Source: Chlorophyllum brunneum
Lineage: Eukaryota > Basidiomycota > Agaricomycetes > Agaricales > Agaricaceae
DNA length: 64,000 nucleotides
Direction of reading: 5' to 3'
NCBI GenBank assembly: GCA_963576785.1
Contig: OY756144.1
Coordinates: 1,426,001 to 1,490,000, forward strand
Shown here: one piece after another, positions 10,531-21,199 of the stretch
Layout: each line of letters opens with the position of its first letter
How positions within the stretch are numbered: the first letter of the stretch is position 1
Program-made: the position numbers and the translations under genes
Notes under the pieces: model-generated
Seen by the model: the letters and a program-made list of their open reading frames with translations, nothing else
Databases searched by the model: none
What the model was told of the DNA's origin: nothing

Positions 10531-11251
10531 TATTATCACGCACTTTCCTTGTACTATCCATCATCTCATGATTATCGTTTTCGAGCGCAGTGACTGGAGG
10601 TGCGTGAGCATGAACGAACGTCACGACAATACTTTGTCCTCCCCTCTTCGAACAGGTAGATTACGCATTACTTCATTATCTTCGCTTGGTAAATAGCTGG
10701 AGACACTCTTGTCTATTCAACATTTTGTCTTTAGCAGACCTATTCTGTACTATATAGTGGGTGTAGAAGGCCTTTCCATGGTTTCCAGGTCAGCATTACA
10801 GCATCAGGCTCGCATTACTAGGCATGATACATGGACTCGCGTCCTTATGGCAGGTGTGGGCTGGGAGTGGTTTATTTCAAGCGACTTACGTAATGTAGCT
10901 ATCCCTCAGGGTGGCCGTTGCACTCAGCAGTGTTCAGTAACAGTTGGTGGACCAGGGGCCCGGAGTCTTGCAGATGCTTGTGCCATGTTGCTGGCCATAG
11001 GAGAGGATGGGATCAATACTGTTGACGGTTGCGAGAACAAGCCAGGTGATCGTTGTCGTCCACAATTAGACAACGTTGAGAACAAACAAAGATAAACAAT
11101 CACTCCACTCGTTTTCTCAGCAACCTCGCCGTCGCCGCCGCACCTCACTGCATCCTCATCCTCACTGCCCCCCTACCGCACCCCGAACAACCCTTTCTTC
11201 CGCACATACCACCACAGTCTCTCGTTGACTTCGAGAACGATACCACCAGCC
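10531..11251. other. Intergenic region between PRE7 and ROT1
   Basis: About 720 bases holding the 3' region of PRE7 and the promoter of ROT1. A 128-codon plus-strand frame at 10709-11095 has no ATG at its proposed start and no recognisable sequence, so it is not called. The last 130 bases are rich in C and T, typical of fungal core promoters. Confidence 0.5.
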
Positions 11252-12166
11252 ATGTTTTTCTCCCCTCTTATCGGGCTTCTGCTGGCCTCGTTTACTCCCC
11301 TAGTCTTCTCCCAACTGCCTCCGGAACAGGCAAAGCAGACCCTGATTGGTACATGGTGCTCAGGCAGCCAACATGTCAGAACTGGGCCTGTCAGTATTCA
11401 GTTTGACTTCGCTGAATGATTAGTCTGAGTTTGCCCCTTTCTTTCAGGAATTCGCCAATCCAACCAATATGACATTCACCTACCCCAAAACTACGGGAAT
11501 CTCATATTCTTTGTACGTGGGCAAGATCATAATCTGGCAACAAAATGCTGATATGTTATTGCAGCACCGATGAATTCTACGAAATAGCACGCTATCGGTT
11601 CAATAGTAACGGTGTGTTGCTCAGGCTTACCATAATCTCAGCCAGCGGTTTACTCACACCGATACGAATCAGGTTCTGAACCTACCTGCATTACCGGCGT
11701 CATTGGCTGGTCTCACGGCAAGTATCAACTCAACCCGAACGGTTCCATGACACTGTTCCCGCTCCCCGATGGTTTCCAACAAATCCAAGACCCGTGCGCT
11801 GCCGTCTCCGAGAACTTCATCGAGGATTACAGAATCACAGAAGAACTCTACCAGAACTGGCAGATCTTCATAGATCCAACTTTCGGTCCAAAACTGCATC
11901 TGTTCCAGTTTGACGGTGCACCTTTGGCTCCGATGTTCCAGAACTCGACAACACCCAACATGCTCCCCACTCAACTTTTGAGGAACATTACGGATCCTAA
12001 CGCGGACCCGACCGCCGATCCCACCGCAAACCCAAATGGAGGATCATCGAATGTACAGCGGAGGGCAGTGTCGGGTGCGGCTGGGAGCCGGTGGGCAGAT
12101 ACGAGTGCGGTGGTGACAGGAGTGTCTGGATTGGTTACCCTCGCTTTTGCTTCACTGGCACTGTAG
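11252..12166 (+). CDS. ROT1: ROT1-like ER chaperone
   Basis: Four exons, 11252-11389, 11448-11512, 11565-11611 and 11673-12166, encode 247 residues. Rot1 is a fungal ER membrane chaperone needed for folding of cell-wall proteins and N-glycosylation. A signal peptide is visible (MFFSPLIGLLLASFTPLVFS), followed by the family blocks GTWCSGSQHVRTGP, GISYSFTDEFYE, PTCITGVIGWSHGKY, KLHLFQFDGAPL and MLPTQLL. A C-terminal hydrophobic segment (VVTGVSGLVTLAFASLAL) would anchor the mature domain on the lumenal side. An Asp/Pro/Asn-rich linker precedes it. The length is close to yeast Rot1. The ATG at 11252 is the first in frame with the signal peptide. Confidence 0.92.
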
Positions 12167-12712
12167 AGAAGTGGAGGAATTGACCTTTTTCGTGATGAAT
12201 TATTGTTATCATGTTCTGCTACACTTTACCTCGCCTTACACCTGCTTCCGTTCACACACGCATCCCCCACCCACTTAATATTCCGCTGCGCAGACCCTTT
12301 ACATTCTTGTGGCCGCTTGGACCATCATTGTTTCTTTACTTTTCTCTTGTCGACCCAATCCCTCTGCTTTCTTCGTCGTGGTGTTTCAGGATAGTTGTTT
12401 AGGACAGAAGATACCCCTAAAACCTATTTGTATGGAACGCGGGACCGAGACAATGCAGGCAAAGGCAGGTGGATAGCTTGGTTCCTTTGATATCTAGGGA
12501 CATATTGGAACTATGCATTACATTAGACTTTAGCCACAGTAATTTGAAGCCGTGGAGGCGGCCGTTCAGTCTGTCACGTCGTGACAGGTCGAATGTGACA
12601 ATCCAAACTCACTCCCACGAATGCTTCCCGTGCCTTTCCATCTTTATTAACTCTTTGTGGTCTGAAGTGAGTACTGTGTTTTCGCTGTAACCCCCATTAC
12701 AAGATGCAGCCA

Positions 12713-13060
12713 ATGCGGATGTAACAGGAGCTTGGCTCCATTGTCCGAGAGCGCATAAACCTCATGTGGATTTTTTCCGTTGCCTTCCTTCTGAATTGCG
12801 TCTCGCGTTATCATCACAAGAACACAAGTCTGACTCTTTTTCCTTGTGCCTAGGCACTTTTCTTGAACAGTCTGCCATCTGCAAGATGTGTGGCTGATGT
12901 GTCTGATCACTCCTCTACTCACATGAAATGTCTTCCATCCCCGGTTGACATTCATTTTCGCAAGATCTAGCTACTACGGATGTAAAGCGAGTCAAAGATT
13001 TTACAATCCGAGGGGGTAAAATTTTCGTGTGGATTCTTCCGTCGCCTTCCTTCTGATCTG
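12713..13060. repeat. Degenerate direct duplication, two copies about 257 bases apart
   Basis: The segments at about 12713-12800 and 12972-13060 share a core: TGTGGATT, then TT, CCGT, GCCTTCCTTCTGA with few changes over some 35 bases. Weaker similarity (CGGATGTAA, TCCGAG) lies on the left. The boundaries are approximate because the comparison was by eye. Confidence 0.5.
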
Positions 13061-15340
13061 CAGTACATCTTTTTATTTATGATACACCTCTTTTGATACA
13101 CCTTCTTCAAATGGCTTAAGCTTTCTTCTGTTCTTTTGCAGGTGCATCCGAAGATGCCCTTCATCGTATTGGAATCCAGGTATTTTGGAAAGCCTCATTA
13201 TGCCCAGTGTTTTCCCAAGCAAACACGAGACGGCTTTTTGCAGAAGGGACGACCCTGGAAATGCGCTGCGCTTGGAATTTTTAGCCCTTCGCATCTGCTG
13301 GCCACCCTTTACTTCCCAAGGACCAAGAAATCCCATGCTGTTAATTCGGACATGAGAACATGTCTTCACACCGCTCCGGTCCATTGGTGTTCAAGTTTTC
13401 GTGCCATTCTGTCAAGAATGAATCATCGCTTTGACGTGTCAATTCAACCGCTCATTACACACGGACCTAAGGAGGCTCTGTGCGTTGATGGTATATTCTG
13501 GTTCTCAGAGCTGACATCGCTCTTGATTCAACCCGTGGTCGTGGAAACACCCGCACCCTCCCAAGTGGCCATGACCGCGGCCTGGAAAACAGTCGAACGA
13601 TCTTCTTCCTTCCACTTGGTGCAACGGTAACCCGATGGGACACTTCGAGGCCCCTGCACAGAGGGCAACACGAATTCGCCATTGCTCGGCCCTGATCGTC
13701 CAGGATCTTCGACTACTCTCATATCTGTGTGGTCGGTGTCACCAGACGGCTCGGCGATACGGTTTATCTACGTGAAGCATGCATCATTAGCACCCACACC
13801 TACGACCTTTATCACCGCCTAATACAGGGTGAATGAACGTCTTAAACTTCCCTAAGGTCGTGGATCTCGCCTATTAGCGGTGAATCATTGCTAAGTTTCC
13901 ATCTCAAGTAAATCAGCGAGATTTTTGCGAGCTTGTTGACACCTTCCTTGACCAACCTATGGTGCTTCGGGCAAAACTGAAGAAGCCGTGAAAACTGATC
14001 GCGTCCCAAGTTGGCGTTGAAGGAAACTCTGGGATTGGATTAAGCCATTGCCCCGCAGTTTCTCCGAAAACTAGGATTTCCTCGTCATAAATCCTCTCGA
14101 CGTTGTGGGCTCGACACAATGTGGGGTATACCAGGCGAGCAGGAGGACGACCTTTGGCTCAGCGCCCTACTGGTTCCCGGCGGCCCGAAGAGATCAAATG
14201 GGCTGTATTTCACCGAAATATCTCGAATTCGCTGGCAAATCGACACACCACCTCCCAAGCGCTAGTCTCTGTCAAACAAATGGAGTTCGCCCTTCGATAC
14301 CCTAAGCCCGGATGACCGTCGGGTTTCTTGAGATGCATGCTACTCGAGCTGGAGATTGTCAATGTTGAAATCTGATGCTTTACTGGTGTATTCCGCCCTT
14401 AGATACAACCCCAATCGAATCAGCGTGGATTCCTTGGATTCATCGCGGCGAAAGGATTGTCCTTCTATTTCAAGAGTATAAGAAGAGGCCCTTCCAACAA
14501 CTAAAGGTGTTATTGATGTTTCTCCGGTCCAGAATGCGGCAGCGGCAGGTGTATCAGGATGTATCGTAGCTACCACGTTCGAGATTCCCTCAAACCCGAC
14601 GGGTGATCTTAGTCCCCTTATCTACCTGACTCCCTGTCCTCCAGCGACGGTACATAACCACTCACACGATATACGAGCTCGGTGGGTGGATCATCGTCAC
14701 TGCTTCCAGTGGAATATCTGCGCCGTGCCGTGCTCGCAGACGATTGGATTACTTCTGACGACACCCGAAGTCAACTGGGTGCAATTGGGCGGTTAGCAAT
14801 GTACCATGTCTCTACCTTCCACCGACGAAATCCCGTTTACCCGGCCATGCATATTTCGCAATCTATCAAGCTGTGGCTGGGGGTTAGTACTCATAATACC
14901 ACCGTCATTAGAAATCTTCATTGCCAAATCGTCGGCCACCGCCAAGGTATGACCGGAGAAAACTCGTACCCAATAGTCTGTGCGATTATCGGACAACTTG
15001 TGGTGGATTTAGAAAAGAAGCACAGCCGTCTAGAGGTTGTAAGTCACTTGATTGTAGTGTTGAGCGCTCGACAACACAGATGGCTATCGATGTCGCTTGT
15101 AACTGGCCGCAAAGCTCGATGCTGGTTTTCGTCCGTGATTCTGTATCGACGGAAGTATGACAGCTTCGGGACGAGACAGCACCATGTGTGGTGCCCCAGA
15201 CATCGTGCTTCTCCTTGGTAGAACGAAGTCCATGCCGATGCCGCCAGAACGAGTGCCGTGAGCGCGGGCTGGTTTCGCGTAATTCGAAGTTAACACCCTC
15301 ATCGTGACCCACAACCAGATGACCAGGTATTGTGGGCAAC

Positions 15341-15361
15341 GGGGGGGGGGGGGGGGGGGGG
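15341..15361 (+). repeat. 21-base poly-G run
   Basis: An uninterrupted run of 21 G on the plus strand in a non-coding stretch. Runs this long are unstable and often mark uncertain assembly length. It creates an artificial poly-Pro frame on the minus strand. Confidence 0.95.
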
Positions 15362-15975
15362 TTCGCTAATCTCCCTCCCTTCTTGCAAAAGCTTGTCTCT
15401 AGGAAGCTACGAGGGTCAAAGGGGTTGTTCACTCGGAAGAGCTCACGATTTTTCGTGGAAAGCTACTTGCCTCTCGACCAGTAGAACGCAAACGCACATA
15501 GTACTGACGCATATACTCGATAACGGATCCCCTGGAATCCTTTGTAACAATAAAGGTCATCGAGTTGCCATTTTGAGATCAGGATACAGTCTCGGTGCTA
15601 TTAGAACCGCAAATCAAATCTCAGCAAACGGCAATCTCCTGTGGGCAGAAAAAGGATTTGGGGTTTTCTTCTAGTCTCGCACCACCGAGTTCACACCAAA
15701 CACGAGATAGAAAGCATCAAATTCCAATCAAGCCACAAACGCCAACCCCGTCAGAGTTTCTCCTCCTTCACCACACTGGCCACGAGTATCAGAAACCGAC
15801 CGACGGGAACCCGACAGGATCGAGTAACAGGCTTTGCTTCGGAATTGTGGGGTAAAGACACCGATGGCTTTTGAGGGGGGGAGGATTATTGTCATAATTA
15901 TGGGGTTCAGAGTTAAGGTCAAAACCTAACTTACCAGCGTCACGGTGGGGACGTCGACCCATGGATCGTGGATAA

Positions 15976-17285
15976 TTAACAGTAATCAACGCAACAGAAT
16001 CGCCGCGTTTCCGTGTAAATATCTAGAATGCCGGCATGACACAGATTAGGCATGCTTTGGCGTGTCTCCTTGATGTATTCAGAGCCATTGTGGCAGCGAA
16101 ATTCAATCCCAACCTGCACGGTGTGTAGACGATTATACCTCTTCGGGGAAAGTACCTGATCCAAGTGATGCCAGCATGCTGAATCTGACTGTGAATGTCG
16201 GCGGAGACGGTCCGCATCGACACTAAAGCAAACAGAGAGCAGTTCAAGGTACTCGGAACTCCGCAACGTCGATAAGACCTCGACGATCCACGACGCAGTA
16301 ATATTGCCCCGAAACGACAACAGTGGGTATTCGGACGCCCGTAAATGCAGGCTCCGGAGTCTCGTGTTGCACCCAAGATCAAGATCCTCATCGCCATGTA
16401 CTGAAAACTGATTAGAATATGCTCTGGTAATTGGCCCAAGGACGTACAAGCGCGGATATCAAGCTCAAGATGCTCAAGAGACTCTCCCACCACCCTCAAC
16501 AAATCCGAAATACTCGTGTGGTGCGTGGAGCACAACAACTGCAAACTCCTAACTCGAACACTCGGTCGCATATAAAACCAATGCGCACAAAATGGTACCA
16601 TACTAGCCGCTCCATCGTTAATAGCCAACGATTGCAACGCTAATTCTTCAGAAAGAAGCCCACCAGCAACTCCAACGTTAATATTGGCAACTCTGGGGTA
16701 ATCCTCAGGAATGACCGGAGTGACTATATCCGCCAGTGCCAGTGCCTTCACATTTTTGACTGCAGCTGTCAAGATCGTGTCAAGTGCCTTTGGCTGAGAG
16801 GACAAGTTCCAAGACCCCAAGATCAATTCATCAAGTGCCGAGCAAGTCGCAACATGCAGTACGGCATGCATGAGCTCCGCGCTGAGTTCGCACCAATGTG
16901 TCAAAGCTGAGGCACGGAACTCGAAGAGACGGAGGTGGGGAAGAAGGTAGAGGAGTTTAGGGAGCGATAGGCTACGAGCGAAGCAGAATGTGACTTGGGA
17001 GTGGTTGGAGATGAGGCCTTCGTGGATTGAAAGTTCGCGGATATAGCTGGAGATAGAGGGTGTGTGGGTGAGGAGCGCAAGGAGGGAACTAGTCCGTCGG
17101 ATACCGTCGTCGCACCAATGGAGAACGATACGACGGAAGAGATGTGTGCGGCATATGGGAACCCATGCTTTGGACACCCGACAAGTCTTTCTAAGGGATT
17201 TAGAATCCGACCATAAGAAGTCGATAATGATCTCTACGATCTCCAATGGTAAAGTGGGGGCCTGGGGGAGCACTACGAACGTCAT
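15976..17285 (-). CDS. F-box-like protein
   Basis: Two exons, 16448-17285 and 15976-16400, encode 420 residues. The N-terminal block LPLEIVEIIIDFLWSDSKSL followed by TCRVSKAWVPICRTHLFRRI is the usual agaricomycete F-box-like motif, which binds Skp1 in SCF ubiquitin ligases. The rest is leucine-rich with spaced hydrophobic segments (for example LRSLHLRASEYPLLSFRG), as in LRR-type substrate-binding domains of this large lineage-specific family. The ATG at 17285 puts the F-box near residue 12; an in-frame ATG at 17396 would add 37 residues and cannot be excluded. The target protein is unknown. Confidence 0.82.
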
Positions 17286-18122
17286 CGAAGTGGACAGTAT
17301 CCAGAGATGTGTGTATGTGATGCGAAAAGCACTGGGTTCGCAGAGCTGGAGGTGCAAGAGAAGAGCAAGGAATCTCGCAGATTCGAGACGGACCATTGAT
17401 AGTTTTTGAAGGACGCCGCCGCCAGGCAGGATTTTTCATTTCGGGGTTAGCAGTCTCTCGAATGATGAGCCTTGTGGATTTCGGTCGAAAACGACGTTCC
17501 CCCCACCTGCCTGACAGGGTGCAGCCCCAGTGACTCCTGAACGGCGTAGGGGCCGCAGTGCAAAACCCTGCAGTCTCTGCTATTGAGGCGAAACGTGCCC
17601 GCTTTTTGCGGCGTTTGTGATTACCCGGAGAACCAATAGGCTTTCATTTATCACGAATGAGATACAGAAATAGGATAAAGGCACTTGCTTATAAGCCACG
17701 ATGATAGAGAAGTGGAAGGACAATGATGTAAGGCAGTGCAGTTATGGCTTGGGACTGACTGATGATATGTAGGGTTCAGTTTCGTCATGGTCCTCCCTGA
17801 CGAAGCTTCGTGGCAAGTACATGAGAGAGTCCCAGAATGTGGTTTTCGCGTAGTTTAAGGGTACAAGAGGGTACCAGTTTAGGTGGGGCCGCATGGCTGC
17901 GGATCAGCTGAATGAAGTTCGCGGAAAACAAGACGGAGGGAAAAAACCCAGACACTGGAAATGCTGCCGGTCAAGGTTCCGATTCGGAAAGTGTGTGTCA
18001 GAAGGTTACATACTATTACTACCAAGGTGCATAAGCAAGTATCGAACGGAGGTCGCAACAAGTAATTATGGGCCGATGGAGTTTACAAGGCCATGAAGAC
18101 CCTACCAACTACACGATGCAAT
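17286..18122. other. Intergenic region, no gene seen
   Basis: About 840 bases between the F-box gene (its promoter side) and the 3' end of DXO/RAI1-like copy D. Only short open frames without recognisable content occur. Confidence 0.5.
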
Positions 18123-19566
18123 TCATATACGCTCCAACCCGAAGCAGGACATGGCTTCATCGGGAAGGCAGCTCGTCTGACTCTTGCGTTGATAGACGGC
18201 CATCTGGCCACCAGAGCAAACAAAGCTGAGTCTCCCGCTGCTACCATGTTTGACAACGATGGACTGTATAATCTCCAGGACCTTTCGCAGCTTCTTGAAC
18301 TCAGGAATCAACTCTTCGTGGACGGCCTGGAGATCGGGAGACGAAAGCCTCTGCTTCTCCAGAGACGTAAAGCGCCCACGATAATGGACGGCCAGGAAGT
18401 GGTGGCCAGTCTGGGACAAGAACAGTTGCGGATAAGCCTCCTTCCAGTCGAACTTGGGCCTCCGATACTCTCCAATTGTAGCTAGTTCGATCGTGGATAC
18501 TTGAGGAACATTATTGCCACCCTTGATGATGGTCAATGTAGGCATGGTGCTAGAACTGAATGGGGTGGTGGAGGTGAGATTCATGTTTTGAAGCGCATCC
18601 GTGAGGCTGTCAAGCGAAGGTTCACTCTTCCTTGTGGAGCGTTTTCGTGGTTGAGGCATGCAAGCGTCGACTTCATATCTGACGACCATCTTGAGTCCAT
18701 TGAAGTCCTGTGAAGTGCAAGCGAAATAGAGTTAGCCGATTTATAGATAGGCGCCACGTGCGACTAATACTTGCATAGGATATGATGCGATGATGCCCAG
18801 AACCCCGCTCACAGCCCGCAGCAGGCGCAGTAGAGGCTTTTTCGAAATTCAAGCCAAAGGTGCGTCCGCTGAGTTCCTCGCGTGTACGTTTTTCCCATCG
18901 GTTGAGGAGGACTGTCTTGTCTCCAGCTAACTGGGCGTCAATGCGGAACTCTTTAACCTCACCGCCGATAATCCAGCGCAAGAGCTTGCGGAGACCGTTT
19001 CGGTCGGTTACTAAATCCGCTGTGCCCCAAGGGAATGGCTCGGCGCCTTCATCCTTGCGCTTCTGGTTGACGGCAACGACCAATGGCAATAAGGTCGCCG
19101 AAGGCATTCTGTAAGTGTTCTGGTCGATAGGGAAGATACCCATGTCAGGCTTGACATTGTAGGGCATGGACCTGTTGATCCACTCTGGTGGAGAGCCTGT
19201 ACAGCGGTGATTAAGCATGAGAACGCGGAGAGACAGGAACTGTCACGTACCTGGTATTATGATGGTGGGGTCATGTTTCTTAGTCCAGTTGTACGAACCA
19301 ATGAGCTGGCAGTTGTCAATTTTGGGCTCCTCGTCATCGAGATCATCGAGGGACGGGACTTTAAGAACCTCCAAACGGTCGTCACCAAGGCCTTCGTGGA
19401 GCTGGCGGTCTGGAGGGAGAGATGATTCCAGGCCAGAGGCCGAGTTCTCGGGTATGAGGTAGGACACGAAGGGTTTGCTGCTCGGTGGGGAAAGCGGTTG
19501 ACTGCGGTTACGGTACGAAGGCAGGGACCGCCTGCGCCAGTTGGATGAGTCCCCAGGCGTGGACAT
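18123..19566 (-). CDS. DXO/RAI1-like nuclease-fold protein, copy D
   Basis: Three exons, 19251-19566, 18775-19196 and 18123-18707, encode 440 residues. It is the most complete copy in the window and has a Ser-rich N-terminal extension of about 45 residues. Blocks seen are LIGSYNW, TIIIPG-SPPEW, TDRNGLRKLLRW, GLNFEKAST, RYEVDA, TIELAT and YPQLFLSQT-HHFLAV. Compared with DXO/RAI1 motifs, the Arg, G-Phi-x-Phi-E and E-h-D positions are kept, while the E-h-K site reads ELA. The second intron starts with GC (GCAAGT at 18774) and ends with AG; it lies exactly where the other copies have a GT-AG intron. The copy is 13 kb from the A-C cluster and divergent from HIS1 (280 bases between starts). Confidence 0.82.
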
Positions 19567-19846
19567 GGGTGTAGGGATGGTGAAAGTTTGGACATCGTCG
19601 GGTGCTTATATCCGTCAGGAATGGTGTGCTCGTAGCTTCTAGACGAGTATATTCGTAGAGCACGACTTCTTGCCGCTGATTAGCTCTAGACATCAGATAA
19701 GAAGCTGTAAATGCTTCCTGGTGACCAGGTGTCAGCACGAGGGCATTCCATGGGTGCTGAGCGCTCAGCAGGAGCGAGTGCACAGCCACCGAAAACATAT
19801 CTTATCTCTATGAAATGACTCAATCATCTCATCTCTTCACCACACA

Positions 19847-21073
19847 ATGAGTGCGTAGATCCCGTGCCAACCAGCCCTAAGCGCGTTATTTATTTTTCCT
19901 CAGACGTGGCTCTGGACGGACGGCTACTATTTGCCATCCCGAAGAAGGGTGCGTGTCGTCGATTTGGCAACACGAGCCTCCTCAGATCGCCATCCAGGCA
20001 GACTCCATGAAAAATGCCTCACACTCCTCGCTGGTATATTATCCCCCGTGTATGGACAACACCTGCTCCGGCTGACAGACTTCTCAGGTGCTGACATCCA
20101 ATTCCGAAGGCCCAACCGTCTGGATGTCTGCGTCGCGCAGAACCACAACATTGTCCTGTAAGCAACGAACACTTCGAACATATCTTGCATCCTGACCCTC
20201 CGTATTAGTGTGTTCCTCCCTGCTGCAGATATACCCTCTTTTGTGGGCAAGGGAAATGTCGACCTCGGAATCACTGGGCACGATGTGATTCTCGAGGCCC
20301 AGATGGAAAACCTTGTAACTCAGGAATTGCGACTTGGCTTTGGCAAGTGTGCGCTGCAGGTTCAGGTACCCGAGTCAGGCCCTATCAAGACGGTAGAAGA
20401 CCTTGCCGGGAAGCGTGTTGTCACAAGCTACGAGGTCCTATCCGGAGAGTATTTTAAGAAGTTGGATGACCGTTTGCAGCTAGTCGAAGGTCAGCGGACG
20501 AAGATTGAATATGTGGGGGGAAGTGTCGAAGCAGCTTGTGCCCTCGGTCTAGCGGATGGTATCGGTAAGTAACAAACATCGTGGTCGGGACGTCGAGAAC
20601 TGACGAATCCGTTGTGCGTGAAGTCGACCTGGTGGGCGAGTATCGAATCTGCATGTACAACGCTTCTTACAGGCTCACACAACCTTCTAGAATCCGGAGA
20701 GACCATGCGCGCTGCTGGCTTGCATGCGATAGACACGGTCCTTGATACAGAAGCCGTCCTTATCAAGTCGACCAAACCTCAAAGTCCCGAGCACGACAAC
20801 CTCATACAGACCATCACCAAGCGTATAGCTGGTGTTATCGCATCCACGAGATATGTCGTATGCCAATACAACGTCCACAGGGACAACCTTTTTGCAGCAG
20901 AGCAGTTATGCCACGGTAGGCGCGCGCCTACTATTAGTCGTTTGGAGGATGAGGACTGGGTTGCGGTGAGCGTTATGGTCGAGAAGAAGAGGATAGCAAA
21001 TGTGATGGACGAGCTGGCGAAAGTTGGTGCAGAGGATATCCTGGTTTTCAACCTTGATAACTGCCGTGTTTGA
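19847..21073 (+). CDS. HIS1: ATP phosphoribosyltransferase (histidine biosynthesis, step 1)
   Basis: Seven exons, 19847-19850, 19904-19948, 19998-20033, 20088-20157, 20209-20564, 20624-20635 and 20691-21073, encode 301 residues. The enzyme joins ATP and PRPP in the first step of histidine synthesis in the cytosol and is feedback-inhibited by histidine. Family blocks are LLFAIPKKGRL, ADIQFRRPNRLDV, VFLPAADIPSFVGKGNVDLG, GSVEAACALGLADGIVDL, the PRPP-binding VESGETMRAAGL and the regulatory-domain ends GRRAPTISRLED and DILVFNLDNCRV. The start codon sits in a 4-base exon (ATG A). A 12-base exon is followed by a GC-AG intron (GCGAGT at 20636); only this choice keeps VDLVESGETM in frame. Confidence 0.93.
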
Positions 21074-21199
21074 CCAGGATGGATCTACATTGTTATACAT
21101 GAATCATGACCATGACGTGATATTCTTGTTTGTGAGGATGCTAGTCCCGACAGGACTAATGATGTCCCCATCAACCTGGCGAGACGTTGAACTGCGACG

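Larger units (their letters stand above)
12167..15975. other. Gene-poor block of 3.8 kb
   Basis: No gene could be supported. Open frames of 160-180 codons at 13136-13630 and 14682-15221 (plus) have no recognisable motifs, and neighbouring frames are equally open. Some segments around 14900-15160 look like exons with GT and AG ends but could not be assembled. The block holds a degenerate duplicated segment (12713-12800 and 12972-13060) and a run of 21 G at 15341-15361. It may be a decayed mobile element or old gene remnants; nothing in it proves that. Confidence 0.45.

Noticed and set aside
10709..11095. Plus-strand frame of 128 codons between PRE7 and ROT1
   Set aside because: It starts with a non-ATG codon, matches nothing known and lies where 3' and promoter sequence is expected.
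14682..15221. Plus-strand frame of 179 codons in the gene-poor block
   Set aside because: No motif and no matching exon structure; alternative frames in the same place look equally coding-like, so no product can be supported.
20624..20690. GT donor at 20640 as an alternative to the GC donor in HIS1
   Set aside because: It shifts the frame after the PRP-binding region; only the GC donor at 20636 yields VDLVESGETM and a complete C-terminus.
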